A DNA stretch of 64,000 nucleotides from Euborellia annulipes. Lineage: Eukaryota > Arthropoda > Insecta > Dermaptera > Anisolabididae. Where the stretch lies: NCBI GenBank assembly GCA_023213315.1, contig JAKCPI010000966.1, positions 1 through 64,000 on the forward strand. Direction: 5' to 3'. Positions 33,240 through 44,507 of this stretch are shown here, piece after piece. The stretch's first letter is position 1; each line of letters opens with the position of its first letter. Position numbers and translations under genes: made by a program. The notes beneath the pieces were generated by a model that had not been told where the DNA came from, ran no database searches, and saw only the letters and a list, made by a program, of their open reading frames with translations.

Positions 33240-33600
33240 AACCATCCATCTCGCCACGGGAATGTCATTTCCAAGATGGATCGCGCTGATAGAGCCAATC
33301 TTTGCCCATCAATCCACTTTATTGGAAGAAATTAATTTACGTTGAATAGAAATTGATGTGTTCATTTATCGCCGCAATGGTCTTCAAATGGCGCTTCATA
33401 AACAAGCTTCCCAACGGCGATAATCCATCATCAACGTCTGGTCATAAGTGGTATCTTCTACCTCCAATAATAACTATCGCACCGGTAAAGGCGAGAGAGG
33501 CTGACCATTTGAGGCCACGATCTCTGACCTCATCTGCCTGGTATTTATCGGCAAATTTATCGTCTGGCATTGGCTCTAAACCAAATTGACAATTCCAAAT
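33240..33600 (-). other. Complex island; possible exon or conserved non-coding element
   Basis: A 350-bp non-repetitive, roughly balanced-GC stretch has open frames on both strands. On the minus strand a T-rich tract ending in TTTAG (about 33572-33576) could be a splice acceptor. After it the frame reads PMPDDKFADKYQADEVRDRG and continues hydrophobic to a TGA near 33450. A 78-codon plus-strand frame overlaps it. Neither is recognised. Confidence 0.25.
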
Positions 33601-34006
33601 ACATAGAGTACTAACAATATTCTTGACATTCCTCGAATTGTTTAAAAGATGATATCTCGGTTAAAATTTTGTGACTACCGGCATTTTTGTGAACCTGTTC
33701 AGTCATGCAAGATTTCAGAGTTGTTTGGTCTTAATCGTTTTTGTTAATTAATTTATTAGTATTTTTTTTTTTAACTTATAACCCATTAAGTTTAAAAAGT
33801 CATTAACATAAATTGACCTGATCAATTCACTTTGTCAAATTTGTTTCACAATTAATTGTTTTAATTAAAATTTATTAAATATATTTTAATAATTAGAATA
33901 GAGCCCTTTGAGTTAATTGTATTTGGGACCTAAAAAAGGAAATATATTTAAAAAAATTTCAATGATTCCCAAATTCTTACATCTGATGGTAGCTTTATAG
34001 AGGTCA
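33601..34006. other. AT-rich stretch without genes
   Basis: Nothing is recognised. Confidence 0.4.
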
Positions 34007-34014
34007 AGTAAAAT

Positions 34015-34331
34015 TAGGAACCGACCGAATATTCGGTTTCGGTTACGGTTTCGGCCAGTTTCGGCCAAAAATCCTGGTTTCGGCCGTAGTTTCGGTTTCG
34101 GCCACGCATGCAAAAAAAAAAGGTCAAATGATTTGCACTTGAGGGAGAAAAAATTTAGTCTCCCTAAAAAAAAGGTAAAATGATTGTCACGAAAAAAAAA
34201 AAGGTAAAATGAAAAAATTTTTTATAGGAAATACAAGTTTCGGTTTCGGTTACGGTTTCGGCCGAAACTAAGGTTGAGGCCGAATATTCGGTTTCGGTTT
34301 CGGCTGAAAATCTTGTTTCGGTCGGACCCTA
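34015..34331. mobile_element. hAT-like element rich in TTTCGG repeats, target duplication AGTAAAAT
   Basis: The ends TAGGAACCGACCGAA and, inverted, TAGGGTCCGACCGAAAC are flanked by perfect AGTAAAAT (34007-34014 and 34332-34339). Each subterminal zone is a dense array of GTTTCGG/CCGAAAC units; the middle has three AAAAAAGGTAAAATG-like units. Subterminal repeat arrays are typical transposase-binding regions. Confidence 0.8.
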
Positions 34332-34339
34332 AGTAAAAT

Positions 34340-35048
34340 CACATTCCAATATGATTTTTAATTAATACGAGTAGAGATTTCGATTTTCTAAGTATATTTA
34401 TATTATTGACAGTTTCAAGATATTTGTAATAGAAAATAAATCCTTTATCTGAATTAATTAATTATGAAGTAGTTGATATATAGTATCAACTATATCTACA
34501 GCCACTCAATCTTATATCTAAATTATGAAGTAGCTTGGATGATTTTTGAAACTCGTATTATTCTTAAAAAAACAATTATTTTAAATTTATTATTGTTGGG
34601 GATATAAAAAATACTCAAGCCGAATAGATTATTTATGCAAATTTAATCTCATAAAAAATTAATAAAATAAAAAGTTGAAAATTACAGCTGCACTTGTTCC
34701 AGGCATATAAAAAAAAAATAAATAAATAAAAATAAAAATCTATATTGCAAAAGGAAATTAATAAATATTTTTAAAAGAAAATTCATTTTTGTTTTTTGCT
34801 TTTCCATTCATTTTAAAATGATTTGGGCCTAAAATCTGCAATTTAAATAAGCAAGAAACTCCTAAAGCAGGTAGATCTTATATGAGTAGAATTAGGCTCC
34901 TTTAAATAAATAATGAAACTTAAAAATTGTAGTTTATGTGCTATTTACAACTTAAACCTCTCCCATAAAAACAAATCGAGCTGAAAAAAAATTTATCGTA
35001 ATGCGGTATGCATATCAATAGTGTATAAAAGTTCTGCCCTTTTTAAAT
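34340..35048. other. AT-rich stretch without genes
   Basis: It includes AGTAGTTGATATATAGTATC-type short palindromes near 34468-34495; otherwise nothing. Confidence 0.4.
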
Positions 35049-36215
35049 GCTTTTATTTAACTTACTCTTTCAAGGTCACCAACTTTATGGCTTTGTTAAA
35101 GACACTTCCCGATGAGCTAGAGGTGTGAAATTTGATATTTAAGAGTCATTTTTGATGCCGCAAATTGTGAGTTTGGTTTTACCAAAATGGACCAAACTAA
35201 TGTGGTACTTTATTTGAAACCCTTCGCGAATTAATGTAATTTCAAAAGACTTCCCGATGGGCTAGAGGTGTGAAATGTAATACTTAAGAGTCATTTTTGA
35301 TGACGCCACTATATGATGGTTTTGATCAAAATAGACCAAACTAATGTGGTACTTTATTTGAAACCCTTCGCGAATTAATGTAATTTCAAAAGACTTCCCG
35401 ATGGGCTAGAGGTGTGAAATGTAATACTTAAGAGTCATTTTTGATGACGCCACTATATGGTGGTTTTGATCAAAATAGACTAAACTAATGTGGTACTTTA
35501 TTTGAAACCCTTCGCGAATTAATGTAATTTCAAAAGACTTCCCGATGGGCTAGAGGTGTGAAATGTAATACTTAAGAGTCATTTTTGATGACGCCACTAT
35601 ATGGTGGTTTTGATCAAAATAGACCAAACTAATGTGGTACTTTATTTGAAACCCTTCGCGAATTAATGTAATTTCAAAAGACTTCTCGATGGGCTAGAGG
35701 TGTGAAATGTAATACTTAAGAGTCATTTTTGATGACGCCACTATATGATGGTTTTGATCAAAATAGACCAAACTAATGTGGTACTTTATTTGAAACCCTT
35801 CGCGAATTAATGTAATTTCAAAAGACTTCCCGATGGGCTAGAGGTGTGAAATGTAATACTTAAGAGTCATTTTTGATGACGCCACTATATGGTGGTTTTG
35901 ATCAAAATAGACTAAACTAATGTGGTACTTTATTTGAAACCCTTCGCGAATTAATGTAATTTCAAAAGACTTCCCGATGGGCTAGAGGTGTGAAATGTAA
36001 TACTTAAGAGTCATTTTTGATGACGCCACTATATGGTGGTTTTGATCAAAATAGACCAAACTAATGTGGTACTTTATTTGAAGCCTCACGCAAATAAGGC
36101 CCTATTAACTATAGTTTTGAATTTTGATATTTACGAGTCATTTTTTTATGATAATGAATAATTTTTCAATTGAACCAAATCAATACAGGCCAAACTAATG
36201 TGGTACTTTATCATA
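35049..36215 (+). repeat. 144-bp satellite array, about eight units, with three-unit higher-order repeat
   Basis: The landmark ACCAAACTAATGTGG recurs at 35192, 35336, 35480, 35624, 35768, 35912 and 36056, exactly 144 bp apart each time. The six central units are nearly identical. The first (35049-35191) and last (36056-36215) are diverged, as expected at array edges. The diagnostic variants (ATGATGG or ATGGTGG; GACC or GACT) repeat with period three, so 35192-35623 was duplicated as a 432-bp block. One unit has TTCTCGATG for TTCCCGATG. Unit length is close to one nucleosome. Confidence 0.92.
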
Positions 36216-36253
36216 TTGATGATTTTTGATAAGACAAAAAGACTAAAAAGCTT

Positions 36254-36562
36254 AAAATAAAAATAAAATAAAAAAAAGATTTTTAAAAAAATGCTTTTAT
36301 TTAAATTGAACTAAAAAGAGAGAAATAAGAAAGAAATAATTTAATTGTTCTTGTTAAAATTTTTTAATATTTATGACTTAAAATAAAAGCGTGGGGCGCG
36401 AGCCTCGGAATCACTTCGAAGCGCCCCACGCTTTTATTTTAAGTCAAATATTAAAAAATTTTAAGAAGAACAATTAAATTATTTCTTTCTTATTTCTCTC
36501 TTTTTAGTTCAATTTAAATAAAAGCATTTTTTTTAAATCTTTTTTTTTATTTTATTTTTATT
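36254..36562. repeat. Near-perfect 310-bp foldback
   Basis: Arms of about 145 bp run from AAAATAAAATAAAAAAAAGA to AAAATAAAAGCGTGGGGCGC. They are inverted copies around a GC-rich loop of about 20 bases (near 36400-36420, GAGCCTCGGAATCACTTCGA). It starts 40 bases after the satellite. No target duplication or hammerhead-like motif is seen. Confidence 0.85.
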
Positions 36563-38100
36563 ATCTATTGTTCTTTCAGTTGTATTATCTTTTGTAACCT
36601 GCCAGTTTTATTGGCATTTGTTACTGTACGCGCAATTGAAATGATAAATAAATAAATAATATAAGCCTACACCTGAAAATCAATTAATTAAAAAAAACTA
36701 TATTTTAGTGTTAATTATTATTTTTAAATTAATTACTTTATTACTTATTATTAGTATAATAATTATATAATTTTCATTAATTATATTTTTAATTAAAAGA
36801 TGGTGTTTTCTTGGTAAACTCTTTGGCCCCGCACGTCGCCTCCTTGACCCTAAACCTCCATTGTTGATGTTGAATCGCATTTTCCTCTTAAAATGGAGAT
36901 GGGAAGGTGTAATTATAATTAAATTTGATATTTTATTGTTCAAAGAAAAGGAAAGATGAGCTCAAAAATGTATTATATCAAAAATTAATATTCATTTATT
37001 ATTATTTTTTTTTTATTAGTTTAAAATTGAAATCCAAAAAAAAAACTCGTTCTCTCGTTAATCAATAGCCGATTAGCAGACATTGATCGACCTTGATTGG
37101 TTTTCTTCTATTGCCGAGAGAGAGAGAGAGAGAGAAAAACCTGTCTCATGACGAGTTTCGGTTCTTTGGGGGAGATTGCACACATGTGGTGTTGGTGGGG
37201 AGGACAAAACCGGGTAAAGATCGGCCCCCAGGATAGCCTTCCATTATTCAAATGACCACCCATTGTCTACAAATAAATAATTACCAAGATTAATGAGCAC
37301 ATAAACTCCTTGGAGGCAAATAAATTAAACCCCTCCGTCGCCAGCCTCTTCTTAGACATTCACTCATATATTTCAAAATCACGCCAATTTGCACTTTTAA
37401 ATAAAGAAAAAACAATTTATTGGTTCTTTAAAAAGAAAAATAATTATTTAAGTTTAATACAATTAATCTCTGATAATAAATAATGAGTGGGAAAAAGAGG
37501 GTAAAAAAACATTTACTCAGAAGATGCTTGATGAGGTTTCACTTTGTTTCTCTTTATAGCAACTTTTCCTTTTTTTTTTTTTTTATTATAAAAAGAAAAC
37601 CTTTTTTCTGAAGAGTCAATTTCAGGACAAAAAAAAATTTAACTTCTTTCCAGGTTATTTAATCATTTTCCATTGATTGTCGAATTTTAGAAAATATTGT
37701 AATAGTTACATCTAACAAAGTTTAGTTATTTATTAAGTTGGCTTTCTTTTTAATAGGTGAATTTCTGAAAAAAATTTTCGAGCTTTTCCTCTGGCTCCTA
37801 CTTCTCTAATCTTCTTTTCAAAAATAGCATTGCATATATTATATTTTCCATTATTTCGTGTCTAATAATTTTGGAAATAGGCCTATCTATTTTGCACTTT
37901 TAAATAAAAATATTAAAAATAGTCAATATAGACGCAACTATGACTGCTTAATAAACAACTTTTAATCTTGGTCTCTTTTTTTTGTAACGTTAATTTTGAG
38001 TTTTCGTGATTGTTATCAATCGAAATAAAAGACATTTTTTTTTTTTGGCAATATTTCGTGGTTTTTTTTCTTAAGAATCAATAATGCAATTAACTACCTA
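36563..38100. other. AT-rich stretch with two more complex islands
   Basis: Islands at 36795-36910 and 37040-37340 are less AT-rich and non-repetitive. The latter includes a (GA)n run at 37115-37135 and GATCGACCTTGATTGG. No coding sense is evident; regulatory DNA is possible. Confidence 0.35.
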
Positions 38101-38104
38101 ATCC

Positions 38105-38320
38105 CCCTCCCCTCGTGGCCTAAAGACTATTATGGTTGACAATTGTCACTATTAAGCCTTAAAGCCACGGGGCCCGGGTTCGGATCCCAGGCACTCCGAT
38201 GAATACTTATTTAAATCATTGAATATCCAATGAAATAAATAAATGTACCTGTACCCCCTAGATATATCGTCATTAATAAATAGTATAAGTATCGTTCAAG
38301 TAAAAAAAAAAAAAAAACAG
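38105..38320 (+). repeat. tRNA-derived SINE
   Basis: CCCCTCGTGGCCTAAAGACT starts a tRNA-like head with B box GGGTTCGGATCCC at about 38176-38188 and CAGGCACTCCGATGA after it, as in the other copies. It ends in a 15-base A run near 38320. Confidence 0.7.
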
Positions 38321-39500
38321 TATTAATACAAAATTTTACAACTTTGCGTCCACTTTTTCTGCAGGAGTCTTCAGGTGATGTCTGCAGAAAATGTAAACTT
38401 TTGTAGATAATTGTATTATTAAATTACTATGAAAAATAAACCACGATTTTTACAAAAAAGTCTTTTATTTCTAATTTTGAATTTTAATATAAGATGATGG
38501 ATTTTTGTAACAATAAAAGTTGCAGGGTTGTTTATGAAATAGGAAGTGTTGTATGAATTTTTTAATAATATTGTATTTAATATACTAGCGTATTTTTAAT
38601 AATCATAGAAAAATACACTATTTCTAGGGATCCGTCAAAACTTTAATATTTTAATAGAGTGATTTGAAAAAATCTTTTGAGTTGGTCATTAGAGTTGCCT
38701 AACTTTCAGGATCCGAATTCGACCACTTAATGTAGAAATTAGTTAGACTATATCAATAAACTGATTATACTCTCAGAAATACTTTATTTTATTGCTATTT
38801 TTCATCATGCTCTGTTGGCATACACTCTTGTTTTATCTTTTACAAACAAATCTCGGTGCATAATATGGAAATGAGAAAGTTTCTTCTCTCATCTTAAATC
38901 GACCAATATTTAATTACCTATATATTTAATAGATTAATTTGTTTTTATAATAAATAGAAGTCAGAACTTTACCAAAATAAAAATGAAAAAGATGATTAAA
39001 ATTCTTTTAGGGCAAAAAGAAGGAAATAAATTAACTTAATGTTTTTTTAATGGCTTAGTTGACCATTTTTAATAAGACATTTCCATGCTTATTTGGCTTT
39101 TAGTTTTTTAAAATACATTAAGTTTCCCAACTCTATAAATGGTGCACAATTATAAACTAAAGAAAAATTTATAAACTTGATTTTTCAAATTTTTATAGGC
39201 GAAATGGCATTGTTTTATTATTTATATAATTTTATATACCTTTCTTATATTATTATAACTCTGAGCTTCTATTCCCATTCCAGAGATAAATTGCCGTTTC
39301 TCAGACATAAAAAAAAAAATCTTCACTCGCTCGCCGTCTTTAATAAAATAATAATAATAATTTATCTAACAAATAGCTACTATCAAATTGAAAAAGAGGA
39401 TGTAATAAATCTTTAAAAAATAACAATTTTCTGTACATGGACTGCATACATTTTTTTTCAACCTGAAAAAATAATATTATTGAAAATCTGAAAGGAACTT
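38321..39500. other. AT-rich stretch without genes
   Basis: Nothing is recognised. Confidence 0.45.
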
Positions 39501-39625
39501 AAAAAATCTGGTGTGACTGGCACGCAGCCCACAACTTTCTCTTTCTCTTCGGTAAGAGAAAGTTGTTCATCGTGCTGTCACACCAGATTTTTTGTGTCGA
39601 GATATATTAAGTTCCCCATAGCAAC
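39501..39625 (-). repeat. DINE-like Helitron hairpin end
   Basis: AAAAAATCTGGTGTGACTGG and its inverted partner GTCACACCAGATTTTT enclose CTTCGGTAAGAGAAAG. The same hairpin ends the copies at 15766, 54846 and 60058. Confidence 0.8.
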
Positions 39626-39769
39626 TTAGTTTCAAACTTGATCACTTCCAATTCATAAGTAAAAAGTAAAAAAGTCAATTAATTCAAAATTTCCATAGGT
39701 TCTGTGTATTTTAAATGTTGAATCTTCACCTGATGAGCATCATTACACATAGCTCCCTAATGCAAATTA

Positions 39770-39850
39770 TATATATTTCTTTGACATTTATTGGGCCCTG
39801 AAAATGGCCTCTTACGAGACCGAAACTTCGGCCCAATAAAATATTTAAAA
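39770..39850 (+). mobile_element. Hammerhead-like motif flanked by a short inverted repeat
   Basis: CCTGAAAA-T-GGCCTC-TTAC-GAGACC-GAAAC (39797-39826) lies between TTTATTGGGC and GCCCAATAAA. Confidence 0.5.
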
Positions 39851-40444
39851 GAACTTGTTTTTAAATCCGTAAAATTTTATATTAGTCTACCAGGTTTTAA
39901 TATGACAAGGCTTGAAACGGATATTATTTAGCATAACAAAAAAAGGCTCTAGAAGTGTTAATAAGATATTAATTAGTTCAACTTGTCTATTAAAAAAAAA
40001 AAAAAAAACAAAAAAAAACAGATCTGAGATAAATTATAAAAAGCTCAAGGCACTGATTCTAATTATACTTTAATGTAGATGGTTTTGCATATATTATATT
40101 TCACTCTTCACAGCCTCCGGGCTCCATTTCATCAATTAATTCTCAGATAAAACTCCTGGTTTTCAAAACAAAACAAAACAAAAAACTTACATGCAACCCA
40201 TTATTTTATACTGAGATAATTATTATTATTCTTAGGGCTAATTGATTTAACAAACTCTCTCTCTCTCTTGTTAAAATAATGAACTAATTTAGGTTAATTA
40301 TAAATTAATTCTAACTTATTTCAATGCCAACCTCGTTAAAATGACATTTTTTATTTGAAATAATTTTTTTCTTTGATTAGCTTTTTTTGTTTATTAATCC
40401 CTATCCTTTGATTTATACTTATTTTTTTTATATTAATTATTCTT
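39851..40444. other. AT-rich stretch without genes
   Basis: Nothing is recognised apart from A-rich runs at 39990-40020. Confidence 0.4.
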
Positions 40445-40620
40445 TTAGAGAAATGTGGCGTAGGTCGTGGTTTATCCCGTATCTTAGGCTATATAGACTT
40501 TTAGAATATACAACTATTATTTATGATAAATAAATATTTGGATCCAGGCATATTTATACCATTTGGTGAAATAAATATTTATTGGGCTGCCGGGATCCGA
40601 ACCCGCGTCTCAGGTCGTGG
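40445..40620 (-). repeat. tRNA-derived SINE, decayed
   Basis: The minus strand has the B box CGGGTTCGGATCCCGGCAG (about 40605-40587) and the family tail near 40470 (TAGCCTAAGATACGGG). Confidence 0.6.
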
Positions 40621-40874
40621 TTTTTAGGGATTTAATAATTATTATCAAGAAATATATTTTTTTAATAATTAATATTTATATTTATTAACTTAAATGGTAG
40701 TTGAATCACAGATCTGCCGATTTATGCTCAGCATGACCTGTCTTGGATTGAAATACCATCTCTCTAGGGTATATTTTAATTAAATAGTTTTTGAGATCTA
40801 TAAATTTAAATATGATATTTCAATGAATCGATTTGAACTTGACTAGATATATTTAACAATTGGTGTTTTTTATT

Positions 40875-41062
40875 GGTGGGCAAAACGTGGCCTAGACTGA
40901 AATCGAGCCCAGAATCTCCAGCCATTCCATTCCGGGGCATTGAAGTAACCAAGGTTGGTCGAGAGTCTGGTAGCCTGGTGCAAAGGATGCCCTGGAATAA
41001 CGGGAGATCTTGGGTTGGACTCCTGGGACAAAGGGGATGTTTTGCCCACTTATAAAAAAAAA
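40875..41062 (+). mobile_element. Short element with GTGGGCAAAAC inverted ends and tRNA-like interior
   Basis: GTGGGCAAAACGT at about 40876 and, inverted, GTGGGCAAAACATCCCC at about 41050 bound a GC-rich unit. Inside, GGTTGGTCGAGAGTCTGGTAG and GGGTTGGACTCC resemble tRNA A and B boxes. An A-rich tail follows (TATAAAAAAAAAAC). A tRNA-derived SINE or small MITE is likely. Confidence 0.45.
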
Positions 41063-41104
41063 ACGGACAAATTGTTAAATTTATATTTTATTTACCTTTT
41101 GTAT

Positions 41105-41372
41105 AGCCTATTAAATTCGCTCAGGGGCCCATACCACGTGTATGGCGACCACGAGCTGCCCGAGCTGGGACAGGCAGTCCTTCAGTTCTTTGTATGCCTG
41201 TCTCTTCCTTCCTCCTTTCAACAGGAGTCAGATCGTGCGACGGGCCGGCCTGCCCTATTTCTTCCTGTTGCAAAAACGCATGATAGTGTTGGAGGGAAAA
41301 AGCGAGGTCCGCCGACCCCGCATCGCGGGAATAGAGCGAGGGCAGAAGAACAAGATAGTCTATTAAATATTT
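41105..41372. other. GC-rich island with open frames on both strands (possible exon or gene remnant)
   Basis: This is the most GC-rich non-transposon stretch of the middle of the window. A plus frame ends at 41366 with VRRAGLPYFFLLQKRMIVLE and a basic tail. On the minus strand two overlapping frames read protein-like (DLAFSLQHYHAFLQQEEIG and, one frame over, RQAYKELKDCLSQLGQLVVA); a single small indel would separate them. I recognise no family and cannot decide the strand. It may be a decayed exon, or GC-rich DNA open by chance. Confidence 0.28.
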
Positions 41373-42180
41373 ATATTTATTTTTGGGACTCTTTCAAGAT
41401 ATTTCTCTCATAATTTTTATTTTTTATCTTTGATCAAGATCTTTTTTCGGCATCTCAGGCTATTTAGATCAATTGATCAATCAATTGATTCGTTCCCAAT
41501 TTAATTGAAATTTAATGAGAAAAAAAATAAATTTGCTATAATCCCTTCAGAGCTTTCAAGTTAGTCTTCAAATTTTCGGATAATGTCCTTCTATTAAAAT
41601 ATTAAAAATAAAACTAATAAATTAATAGGCTTACAAAAAAGGGAACCTAAGAAAAAATGTAATTTTAACGAGGTTGACATTGAAATAAGATGGAATTAAT
41701 TAGGTTTTTTTTTTTTATTAGAAGAGCAATTTTTATCACTATTACTTCTATATACGTAGTTGTGATTGATCATCAAAAGATCTAACTACACCTCCGTGCA
41801 TGCTGGTTTTAAACCACATTATGACAACAACATCGAATTAAAACCATGACAATATATAAACAAAAAAAATCTTATTTTTTTCTTACTAATTTTCTTTCGT
41901 GAGTGGATAGGAATCAAAAAGACTTCCCTGGCAACTTAAAAGATGTTAGAAAATGGCAATAATATCTACAGAGTGGGAATCTTTAAGGTGGAGTATATCT
42001 GGTGGTCTATCTACTAGAGTGAAGGCGCATTTCAAGTCAATGTGCTATATTTTGGAATAATTCTCGCATTTTTCTATCTAATTCTTATATTCGATTGTAT
42101 ATACTTTTTTATTCTTTTAATATATCAATTACAATATTATTTTGAGAAATAAACTTTAACCTGAAATAACTGTTTTTGAA
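41373..42180. other. AT-rich stretch without genes
   Basis: It contains a SINE tail fragment at 41440-41475 (TTCGGCATCTCAGGC) and nothing else recognised. Confidence 0.45.
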
Positions 42181-42181
42181 T

Positions 42182-42480
42182 TATTATTATTATGGGAGTT
42201 TTTAATTATAGACCATATTTTGTTATTAATTATTTATTAAAAATATAAATACTGTACAACGTTTCGACTGCTTATTCTGCAGTCGTTATCAAGAACTGTG
42301 CATTTGTTCCGACTCCTCGTCCTAGCACATAATCACAACAAGTGCACAGTACTTGATAACGTCTGCAAAATAAGCAGTCGAACGTTGTGAAGTTACAGTA
42401 GGCCTATTTATATTTTTAATAAATAATTAGGTCTATTACAAAATATGGTCTATAATTAAAAACTCCATAATAATAATAGA
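42182..42480. mobile_element. Large foldback (arms about 120 bp) with a hammerhead-like motif in each arm
   Basis: The left arm 42182-42304 and right arm 42340-42479 are inverted copies from ATTATTATTATGG inward. Near the centre each carries TTGATAACG(a/t)CTGC-loop-GCAGTCGAA(a)CG (42259-42292 on minus; 42352-42387 on plus). The right copy has lost one A of the GAAAC box. Confidence 0.7.
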
Positions 42481-42789
42481 AAGAAGGCAAAAATTTGAAA
42501 AAAAAAAAAAACAGTTAATTAAGTCCTTTAAAATTACTTAAGTCTAATTTTAACTGAAATTCCAAATTACTTGTTTCGAAAATTTCCATGATGAAGTCAT
42601 TATTAAGATTCCTGATTGCAATTCGAAATATTTACTTAGACTATAATTGATACTCTTTGTCTCTTTTGAAATCCCATCTTCAACTTTAATGGAACTTGAA
42701 TGATAAATAATTTACCAGTTAAAAAAGAAAAAAAAAAAGAAAACAAGCACATCCTTGCCGAGTTGTTTTACCAATTAAACGAGCTGCAA

Positions 42790-43005
42790 TAAATGCGCGC
42801 GTGCGACGGACAGCAGCATCAGCAACTGGTCCAGGCGGGTCTCAGGGCCAAGGATACTGGACGGTTGATGCTGTTTGCTTGCCTAAGGGGCATCCCCCGT
42901 TCCTGGAACTGACCACGACAACCATCCAGGCGTTACGTTACGTTGTTACACTCTTTAGAATCGTCACCCACCTCTTCCTCCTCCTCTTCTTCCCTTCAAC
43001 TTAGA
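42790..43005 (+). other. GC-rich island with one 67-codon frame (possible exon)
   Basis: The sequence from GCGCGCGTGCGACGGACAGC to a long pyrimidine tract ending in CAACTTAG is non-repetitive. The plus frame reads TGPGGSQGQGYWTVDAVCLP; the polypyrimidine-AG end looks like a splice acceptor, so any exon may instead begin after 43004. Not recognised. Confidence 0.25.
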
Positions 43006-44020
43006 TAAAAATTTAAATGATAAATTATCAATTATGATGTAAATGGAGTTTTTTTATGAACTCAAAATTATTATTACCTCTATATATAAAGATAATAATT
43101 AAGAGATGGATAAAAAGCAAAACGGGAACATTTTAAAGACCAGTCATTCTAAAAATAACAATAATTTTTTTTTTTTAAATCAATACTTTTATCTTTTATA
43201 ACTCAATTTAAAATATCCACCTGCCTACAAAACAACTCGAATCATTATCAAAATAATAATTATAAGGTAAGGCTTTCAGCCAGAATAGAATGATTTGCGT
43301 AATACGCCATAATTTAGTTATTAAAATAACATTTTTGTTTAAACATAAATTCATTTTATAGGTGCATAAATTAATTCATTTTTGGGAGGTTTACATGATC
43401 AACTCACTAATGTATTTTTCGATTTATTTATTCAAATCTAAATTGATAAAATTTAACATCTAAGTTACAGAGCAACTCTGGAGCACTATGAGAAAAATCC
43501 ATTATAAAGTTGGTCATTTTTGGATTGTCTTCTTTACAGTTCCCAATCATGAATTAATTTCTGCACTCCCATGTTTTCTATTAACCGGTCCAATCTATCT
43601 TTTGAACCTGTTATGCATAAAAAGTGAATGAATGATACCATTTTACAAAAATTTATTCACATGTATTCATTTTTTTTTTTTAATTTCTCAAGGCTAATCA
43701 ATTCATAACTGAATGGAAAAATTATTTTTAATTAAATTAATATAATTTATTTATTTTTTGTTTAAGATTTTTTTCGGCATCTGAAGCCATTTAGATTTTC
43801 ATGATAGAATACCTATAATATTCATTCCCGGTATACCGAATATATAAAAAATGATGAAATCATTTTTTTTTAAATTCAGCACCAATTTATTTATTTCATT
43901 GATTGTAAGAAGCCCTAAGCTAAGTCACTCACTCTTAATACATATATATAATATATAATATTGTATAATTTACAATGATAATTGAACATAATACTGTTAA
44001 CCTTGTATTCTAACAATTAA
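43006..44020. other. AT-rich stretch with a SINE tail fragment
   Basis: TTTTTTTCGGCATCTGAAGC CATTTAG at about 43765-43795 matches the SINE tail; nothing else is recognised. Confidence 0.45.
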
Positions 44021-44160
44021 TCGTCCTGAGGAAGGTCGTGATTTGCGACCGAAACGTAATAATTAAATTAAAGTTTTTTATTTAATTCCTTGGCTGCAAG
44101 GTCTCCTATGCCCAATTCAAAGTCTACAGCCACTTCTCATCACTAGTTAAACTTTATTTA
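44021..44160 (+). mobile_element. Hammerhead-like motif (well preserved)
   Basis: CCTGAGGA-A-GGTCG-TGATTTG-CGACC-GAAACGT (44025-44056) has all boxes and a 5-bp stem II. Downstream TTGGCTGCAAGGTCTCC and CTACAGCCACTTCTC resemble the flanks of the other copies (TGGCTGCC, ACAGCCACC). Confidence 0.6.
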
Positions 44161-44439
44161 TTTCTATTAATTCAATTGAAATAAATTTTTCTTGGTTAGA
44201 ACGAAAAGCTTGCCTGAACCCCAGCACATTAGGCAAATACTCTACAAATGGGTCATAGCCCAAAAATTAAGATAATTTATTTTTTTGAAAAAAAAATTGG
44301 TGGTGGAGTCCAAAAATTATAGGCGTATATACTACAGTAGTATCATTATACCGGTATATATAATTTATTTAATTAAAGATTTATTTCGAATTCCGGAAGA
44401 AGTTTAATAATTTTACTCGTAATTTAATTCAATATATTA

Positions 44440-44475
44440 TAAAAAGTCTAAATGGCTTAGGATGACGAAAAAAAC
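44440..44475 (+). repeat. SINE tail fragment
   Basis: AAAAAGTCTAAATGGCTTAG GATGACGAAAA matches the SINE tail seen at 28240 and 58697. Confidence 0.5.
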
Positions 44476-44507
44476 CATAAAAAATAAATAAATTATATTA
44501 AATTTTG

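Noticed and set aside
35049..36215. CRISPR-like array
   Set aside because: Units are contiguous 144-bp tandem copies without spacers; it is a satellite.
37115..37135. Regulatory GAGA-factor site
   Set aside because: A (GA)n microsatellite of this size is common; no supporting context.
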